Source: an uncultured Clostridia bacterium (GTDB lineage: Bacteria; Bacillota; Clostridia; Oscillospirales; Ruminococcaceae). Taken from it: 9,404 nt of DNA. The position numbers and the translations under genes are program-made. The notes beneath the pieces are model-generated. The model had not been told where the DNA came from. It was given only the letters and a program-made list of their open reading frames with translations, and did no database searches. The stretch lies in assembly GCA_947175045.1 (NCBI GenBank), contig CAMWLH010000058.1, forward strand, positions 1 through 9,404, written 5' to 3'. Positions 6,343 through 9,404 of the stretch are shown piece after piece. Within the stretch, counting starts at the first letter, position 1, and every line of letters begins with the position of its first letter.

Positions 6343-7239
6343 TTAATACCCGCTTACCGCCGTATAGCCCTCCCGTTCAAGAAGCGTGAGTATATCAGGC
6401 TCGGCGTAATAGTGCATAGCCCCAGCCATCACGAACACGGTCTCGCCGCCTTTTAGGCATTCGGTTATGTATTCCGCCATATTCTCCTGGCGGTCGGTGT
6501 ACATGGCTTGGTAAAACTCCGTGTATTCCTCCGACAGCTCCTCGGGGATATTTTCGGCGGAGCAAAGGCTCTCCAGCGCCGCGCCGTCAAAGTCCGACCA
6601 CGCGCGGTAGAGCTCGCGAACCTGCTCCAAAGTGCCGTCGTAATCGCTGACCGCGCTCTGTACATTGTACACCTGGAGCGCCATGGGCTGGGCGGCGTTC
6701 AGTCCGTATTGAAATTCCGCGGATTCTATCTCGTATATCTGCTTGCCCTGCCGTTTGGCTAAATTAAGAAAAACCGTTTCGGTGCCGTATTCGGTAGAAT
6801 AGCCCGCGTCCCGCGCTGTTTTGCTTGTTATAAGGGAGCTCCATACGGTGGGGAGGTAGCTGTCATAGGCGGAATTATATATCCGCTTATCCTTGCAGAA
6901 GTCCCGTATTTCCGCATAGCTTTCCCCGAAGCATTCCTCGGCGGTAACGCCCTCGGGGCACTTCATTAGTTCCATTGCCGCGGCGAGCCGCGCACTGTCC
7001 CGCGTGAGCTTCACCGTGTCGACCTCGCAGGCGATGATATCGCTCTCCTCAAAGGCGCTCACCACGCTTTCGGGGTACTCCGCGTCAAGTCCGACGTGCA
7101 TTGACCCCAGCAGGTAGACCCTGCCGCCGCTTTCCTCGTTGTATACCTCCCAGAAAGGCGGAGTTACGCTTGCCTTAGTACTTTTGCAGCCGGAGAGAAG
7201 CAGTATGCAAACCATAAATAAAAATAAACTCTTTTTCAT
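6343..7239 (-). CDS. TraB/GumN-family lipoprotein (Tiki-like fold)
   Basis: A 298-residue exported lipoprotein with lipobox LLSGC and lipidated C18. The body fits the TraB/GumN (TIKI-like) family: VYLLGSMHVG with H48 near the N-terminus, acidic residues in IIACEVDTV, and the C-terminal motif VFVMAGAMHYYAEPDILTLL with H276. Family members include putative metal-dependent proteases with paired GxxH motifs; the bacterial role is not settled. The second motif has M-H-Y where many relatives have G-H-L. The start is secure: GGAGGAG lies a few bases upstream of the ATG at 7239-7237. The gene is embraced by inverted copies of a repeat element, and its leader begins directly at the edge of the better copy, so its promoter would have to lie in the element; I find no good one there. 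Confidence 0.85.
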   Translation of the reverse strand: MKKSLFLFMVCILLLSGCKSTKASVTPPFWEVYNEESGGRVYLLGSMHVGLDAEYPESVVSAFEESDIIACEVDTVKLTRDSARLAAAMELMKCPEGVTAEECFGESYAEIRDFCKDKRIYNSAYDSYLPTVWSSLITSKTARDAGYSTEYGTETVFLNLAKRQGKQIYEIESAEFQYGLNAAQPMALQVYNVQSAVSDYDGTLEQVRELYRAWSDFDGAALESLCSAENIPEELSEEYTEFYQAMYTDRQENMAEYITECLKGGETVFVMAGAMHYYAEPDILTLLEREGYTAVSGY

Positions 7240-7373
7240 GATCTCCTCCTTTCCGCATAAGCTGTATATAAAATGTTGATATGAGCTTTATGCTGTTAAG
7301 CTGTGTTGACGGAGGGCTGTTAATATGTGTTGACAAAAAGTTACAGCAACGCAATGTAGACGCATGGAATTTC

Positions 7374-7407
7374 AAAAAGGTCGAGTTTGCGGACGCAAAC
7401 GAAGACC
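7374..7407 (-). terminator. Terminator-like hairpin inside the repeat element
   Basis: On the minus strand, a hairpin of GGTC/GACC plus GTTTGCG/CGCAAAC (7407-7379) is followed by five T (7378-7374). It lies between the histidine-phosphatase and TraB/GumN genes and could end the phosphatase transcript. The fragment at 7611-7690 has the same hairpin-plus-T5 layout in the opposite orientation. Confidence 0.45.
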
Positions 7408-7489
7408 GGTTCCCGCAATCGCGCGGAGTGAACGAAGTGAACGGAGCGTGCTTGCGGGAATTTTGAAATTCTTTTAAATCATTTACTCC

Positions 7490-7592
7490 TCGTCAACATA
7501 TCTTAACAGCATTACAGATCCTCGTCAACATATTTTAGCAGAATTACAGCTCCTCGTCAACATTTCTAAAAGCATAACAGCTTAAGTCAACA
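7490..7592 (-). repeat. Right-end iterated unit, about 32 bp
   Basis: Four GTCAACA sites recur with starts 32, 32 and 30 bases apart. The first three share CCTCGTCAACAT and continue with TTAACAGCATTACAG, TTAGCAGAATTACAG and AAAAGCATAACAG. The units abut with no unique spacers. A period near 31.5 bp would place each site on the same face of the helix. Confidence 0.75.
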
Positions 7593-7610
7593 CTTTATAT
7601 ACAGTCCGCG

Positions 7611-7690
7611 GGCATAGTTTGCCGAACGGCAAACTGTGCCATTTTTGAAATTCATGCGCCCACATTGTGTTGAATCAACTTTTGTCAGAC
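7611..7690 (+). repeat. Fragment of the repeat element, overlapping the end of the histidine-phosphatase gene
   Basis: A perfect-length 13-bp hairpin (7611-7623 with 7628-7640, one G-T pair, loop GAAC) is followed by TTTTTGAAATTCATGCG, ACATTG and TTTTGTCAGAC. This matches the core-to-left-end part of the 7262-7604 copy read on its minus strand. It begins six bases after that element's right end, so the two copies abut in opposite orientation. The TGTCA near its end carries the TGA stop (7687-7685) of the neighbouring gene. Confidence 0.65.
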
Positions 7691-8293
7691 CAGTCTGCCC
7701 GAAATTTCAAACGCGGGACCCTTTTGCCACAGGAATGTTGACAGAATTATTTCAAAACCCTCGCCGGGACCGCACATAAAGTCCGCGGGTCTGCCCTTGG
7801 GGAGCCCGCACCCCGCCAGCAGATTAGTGATCACTCCGCCGTGCGTTATGCAGGCCGCCCGTGTTACCTCGCGGCGCATCATATCGCTGAAAATAGTGTC
7901 AAGACCCTCGATACACCGCAGCGAGAAATCCTCAAAGCGCTCCCCCTGCGGCGGTCGGGCGTCGGCACCGCCGCGGAGCCACTCGGTGTACTCCCGCAGG
8001 TCTTTAAGCTGCGCTTGGGTCTTTCCCTCAAACTCGCCGAAATTCATCTCTCCGATCTCATCTACTATCATCAGCTTGTGCTCGGGGTAGATTATCTCCG
8101 CCGTTTCCAGGCAGCGGGCCAGCGGGCTGGAGTACACCTTTCCCACCTCGGGGTATATTTCCGCATCCGCAAGCTCCCTGATGGTTCTCGCGCCCTCGGG
8201 GCAAAGCGAAAGATCGGTCTGACCGATATACTTACCGTCAAGATTGCCCTGCGTGAGACCGTGACGGATAAGATATAAATAATAATTTTTCAT
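7685..8293 (-). CDS. Histidine phosphatase family protein (phosphoglycerate mutase-like)
   Basis: A 202-residue cytoplasmic phosphatase. The phosphohistidine motif LIRHGLT gives R10 and H11. The second arginine is R60 in SSPLARCLETA, the acid is probably E82 in GEMNFGEFEGK, and the second histidine is H151 in THGG, so the active site looks complete. The group includes alpha-ribazole phosphatase (CobC) and small-molecule phosphatases; with no cobalamin genes nearby I give no symbol. The start ATG at 8293-8291 has AGGAG 9 bases upstream. The stop codon lies inside a repeat-element fragment, so the last residue or two may derive from it. A TATAAT string at 8414-8409 (minus strand) might be its -10 box, without a good -35. 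Confidence 0.88.
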   Translation of the reverse strand: MKNYYLYLIRHGLTQGNLDGKYIGQTDLSLCPEGARTIRELADAEIYPEVGKVYSSPLARCLETAEIIYPEHKLMIVDEIGEMNFGEFEGKTQAQLKDLREYTEWLRGGADARPPQGERFEDFSLRCIEGLDTIFSDMMRREVTRAACITHGGVITNLLAGCGLPKGRPADFMCGPGEGFEIILSTFLWQKGPAFEISGRLV

Positions 8294-8320
8294 GATCTGA
8301 TCTCCTGTAATTTTATGTTA

Positions 8321-8356
8321 TTTGTTTTTTGTGAGAAAGTTTTTTCACAAAACAAA
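8321..8356. promoter_or_regulatory. AT-rich inverted repeat upstream of the histidine-phosphatase gene
   Basis: TTTGTTTTTTGTGA (8321-8334) and TCACAAAACAAA (8345-8356) are inverted repeats apart from two extra T on the left. The central TGTGA/TCACA could be an operator or a leader hairpin. It lies about 28 bases upstream of the phosphatase ATG. Confidence 0.4.
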
Positions 8357-8451
8357 AGAAATCCGCGAAAATCCCCTTATTTATGCGCTGTCGGCGAACC
8401 TCTTATGAATTATATCCTAGAAATCCGTCGATTTTTTGGTTAATATGCCGC

Positions 8452-8480
8452 TTTACAAATCGGAATATTCGGGCTATAAT
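8452..8480 (+). promoter_or_regulatory. Strong sigma-A promoter of the XRE regulator
   Basis: TTTACA (8452-8457), 17 bases, then a perfect TATAAT (8475-8480). Transcription should start near 8487, giving a leader of about 97 bases. The leader contains a small GCGA-looped hairpin (GGGGA/TCCCC, 8512-8525). Confidence 0.8.
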
Positions 8481-8533
8481 ATACTAAGTTATATATTTTT
8501 TTGCCTTGACGGGGGAGCGATCCCCTGAATCTT

Positions 8534-8563
8534 TTGACAAAGTCGGGGCAAAGCGCATACTAT
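8534..8563 (+). promoter_or_regulatory. Possible second promoter of the XRE regulator
   Basis: A perfect TTGACA (8534-8539) is followed after 18 bases by TACTAT (8558-8563). The -10 is weak, and the start would lie only about 13 bases before the ATG, leaving just room for GGGAG (8572-8576). Confidence 0.4.
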
Positions 8564-8583
8564 AAACAGACGGGAGATATTAT

Positions 8584-9282
8584 ATGGGCAAGGAAACACA
8601 GCGCGTTATGAACAGGGATTTTCCGAGGGTCATGACGCTGCTGCGAAAGGAACGCGGGCTGAGCCAGAAGAACGCCGCCGCGGATATGGGCATTACCCAG
8701 GCGCTGCTTTCTCACTACGAAAAGGGAAAGCGCGAGTGCGGACTGGATTTTTTGGTCAGAGCAGCGGATTATTACGGCGTGTCGGTGGACTATCTTCTCG
8801 GGCGGACAAGCTCGGGGAGCGGCGTTACCATATCAGAGCAGGAGCTTCCCGAAAGCTCCGTCAGCGAGAAATACGAGGGCAGCCTTTCGGGCATGACCAC
8901 GTTCCTCAGAAAAAAGCTGATAACGAACGCTTTGGAGGTTATTTTCGCGCTGCTGATGAAAACCAGAAATTCCGAGCTTTCAAAAACTGTCTGCTCCTAC
9001 CTTATCTCCGCGGTCTACCGCAGCTACCGCATGGTTTACAGCGCGGGCGGCGGAAACGACGAGAACAGCTTCGCCGTGCCTGCCGGAAAGGTATCGGGTC
9101 TGACCTCCGCGCAGCTTGCTTTGGATGATATCCGAGCGGCGGCAGCAGCTAAGTCGGGCACGGAGGACGAGACTATCACCACCGCCCGTATCGAGCAGGA
9201 GTTTCCGAAGCAGTCCGCCGCGCTCTTCACCATAATCACCGAGGCGGAAAAATCACTGCGTAATCTTGAGGATATAAAGTGA
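8584..9282 (+). CDS. XRE-family helix-turn-helix transcriptional regulator
   Basis: A 232-residue DNA-binding protein. The Cro/C1-type domain occupies about residues 13-73, with the helix-turn-helix from LSQKNAAADMGITQALLSHYEKG (27-48) and the usual end VSVDYLLGRT. A short Ser/Gly linker follows. The C-terminal part is predominantly helical (TTFLRKKLITNALEVIFALL at about 102-121) with an Ala-rich, charged end. It has no peptidase, metal-binding or known ligand motif. The size and layout suit a repressor with a C-terminal dimerisation or sensing domain that I cannot name. GGGAG lies 7 bases upstream of the ATG. The gene stands alone with its own promoter and terminator; targets are unknown, and self-regulation is likely only by analogy. 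Confidence 0.85.
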   Translation: MGKETQRVMNRDFPRVMTLLRKERGLSQKNAAADMGITQALLSHYEKGKRECGLDFLVRAADYYGVSVDYLLGRTSSGSGVTISEQELPESSVSEKYEGSLSGMTTFLRKKLITNALEVIFALLMKTRNSELSKTVCSYLISAVYRSYRMVYSAGGGNDENSFAVPAGKVSGLTSAQLALDDIRAAAAAKSGTEDETITTARIEQEFPKQSAALFTIITEAEKSLRNLEDIK

Positions 9283-9291
9283 TCATATGCG

Positions 9292-9321
9292 ATCCCCCTG
9301 CGTTGCGTGAGGGGGATTTTT
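9292..9321 (+). terminator. Intrinsic terminator of the XRE gene
   Basis: ATCCCCCT (9292-9299) and AGGGGGAT (9310-9317) form a perfect 8-bp stem with a ten-base loop and a T run to 9321, ten bases after the stop codon. On the opposite strand the stem has no T tract. Confidence 0.9.
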
Positions 9322-9404
9322 ATGCCCTCACGGTCTTGGGCGAGATGGCGGGCGCTTTTGCGGTGTCTGCGGGCGCGGACGGCTGCCCGCAGACACCGCA
9401 AAAG
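9320..9404 (-). CDS. C-terminus of an unidentified protein with a zinc-ribbon-like end (cut by the right edge)
   Basis: The minus strand is open from the window edge to a TAA at 9322-9320. It encodes 27 residues that start FCGVCGQPSAPADTAKAP and end SPKTVRA. FCGVCGQ is the usual second half of a CxxC...CxxC zinc ribbon, and a Pro/Ala-rich tail follows; the first CxxC would lie outside the window. Codons end mostly in G or C, as in the other genes here. It converges on the XRE gene, and its stop overlaps the T run of that gene's terminator. The gene is called from its C-terminus only, so the identity is open. Confidence 0.5.
   Translation of the reverse strand, partial: FCGVCGQPSAPADTAKAPAISPKTVRA
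9355..9404. repeat. Perfect 20-bp inverted repeat inside the partial gene
   Basis: The arm at 9355-9374 is the exact reverse complement of 9385-9404, around a ten-base spacer. The right arm ends exactly at the window edge, so it may be longer. It lies within the coding frame described above and spans the CGVCG codons. No T tract adjoins it on either strand, so it is not an ordinary intrinsic terminator. Confidence 0.9.

Larger units (their letters stand above)
7262..7604. mobile_element. MITE-like repeat element with multiple inward-facing end sites
   Basis: The ends are perfect 11-bp inverted repeats, CTGTATATAAA (7262-7272) and TTTATATACAG (7594-7604), and trimmed by one base they read TGT...ACA. 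The left side carries TGTTGAT/TGTTGAC at 7274, 7304 and 7328 on the plus strand. The right side carries GTCAACA at 7492, 7524, 7556 and 7586, the same motif on the other strand. The core is a nested palindrome: GAATTTCAAAA (7367-7377) with TTTTGAAATTC (7461-7471), and TTCCCGCAA (7410-7418) with TTGCGGGAA (7452-7460), plus a side hairpin at 7379-7407. No ORF of note is present. Partial relatives lie at 6203-6330 and 7611-7690. Flanking bases show no matching target duplication. Confidence 0.65.

Noticed and set aside
6214..6456. 80-codon plus-strand ORF
   Set aside because: It runs through the decayed repeat and antisense to the TraB/GumN gene, with no supporting signals.
7490..7592. CRISPR-like array, because of regularly spaced repeats
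   Set aside because: The conserved sequence fills nearly the whole period with no unique spacers, the same motif occurs inverted on the left arm, and no cas gene is present.
7258..7608. Target-site duplication proving Tn7-like transposition
   Set aside because: The five bases outside TGT (TAAGC) and outside ACA (GTCCG) do not match, so the transposon reading rests on end architecture only.
8409..8414. Promoter for the histidine phosphatase from a minus-strand TATAAT
   Set aside because: No -35 is found at 15-19 bases; the box may simply reflect AT-rich sequence, so it is not listed as a feature.
9355..9404. Intrinsic terminator of the right-edge gene
   Set aside because: No T tract follows the stem on either strand, and it lies inside the reading frame before the stop codon.

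Overview
The window looks like chromosome of a Gram-positive anaerobe of the class Clostridia, probably Oscillospirales/Ruminococcus-like. This is inferred from AGGAG-type ribosome binding sites, sigma-A promoters close to consensus (TTGACA-17-TATACT), lipoproteins with Gram-positive style lipoboxes, a DUF1540-type cysteine-rich small protein and moderately GC-rich coding sequence with AT-rich spacers. No rRNA, tRNA, CRISPR array or prophage gene is visible.

Layout, left to right. (1) Positions 1-1396, minus strand: a compact operon of a metallo-beta-lactamase-fold hydrolase, an unrecognised 109-residue protein and the start of a further unrecognised protein that runs off the left edge. (2) Positions 1400-1690: two divergent promoters and a structured leader. 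(3) Positions 1688-5189, plus strand: a three-gene unit of a secreted SGNH/GDSL-hydrolase lipoprotein, a peptidase-E-like (S51) protein and an FGGY-family sugar kinase. This suggests trimming of decorated glycans outside the cell and sugar phosphorylation inside, but the substrate cannot be read from sequence. (4) Positions 5190-5752: non-coding, with a strongly structured region ending in an excellent intrinsic terminator (candidate small RNA), then an inverted-repeat leader. (5) Positions 5753-6075: a DUF1540-type protein overlapped by a 48-residue ORF with which it may be translationally coupled. (6) Positions 6169-8293, minus strand: a TraB/GumN-type lipoprotein and a histidine phosphatase. 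(7) Positions 8452-9321, plus strand: an XRE-family regulator with a strong promoter and a strong terminator. It converges on the C-terminus of an unidentified protein with a zinc-ribbon-like ending, cut by the right edge.

The most unusual content is a family of related non-coding repeats around the TraB/GumN gene. The best copy (7262-7604) has matching 11-bp ends, seven TGTTGAC-type sites (three facing in from the left, four from the right, mostly 30-32 bp apart) and a nested palindromic core. A decayed inverted copy lies at 6203-6330, and a fragment at 7611-7690 supplies the stop codon of the histidine phosphatase gene. I read these as a non-autonomous transposable element (MITE-like); no transposase is present here.
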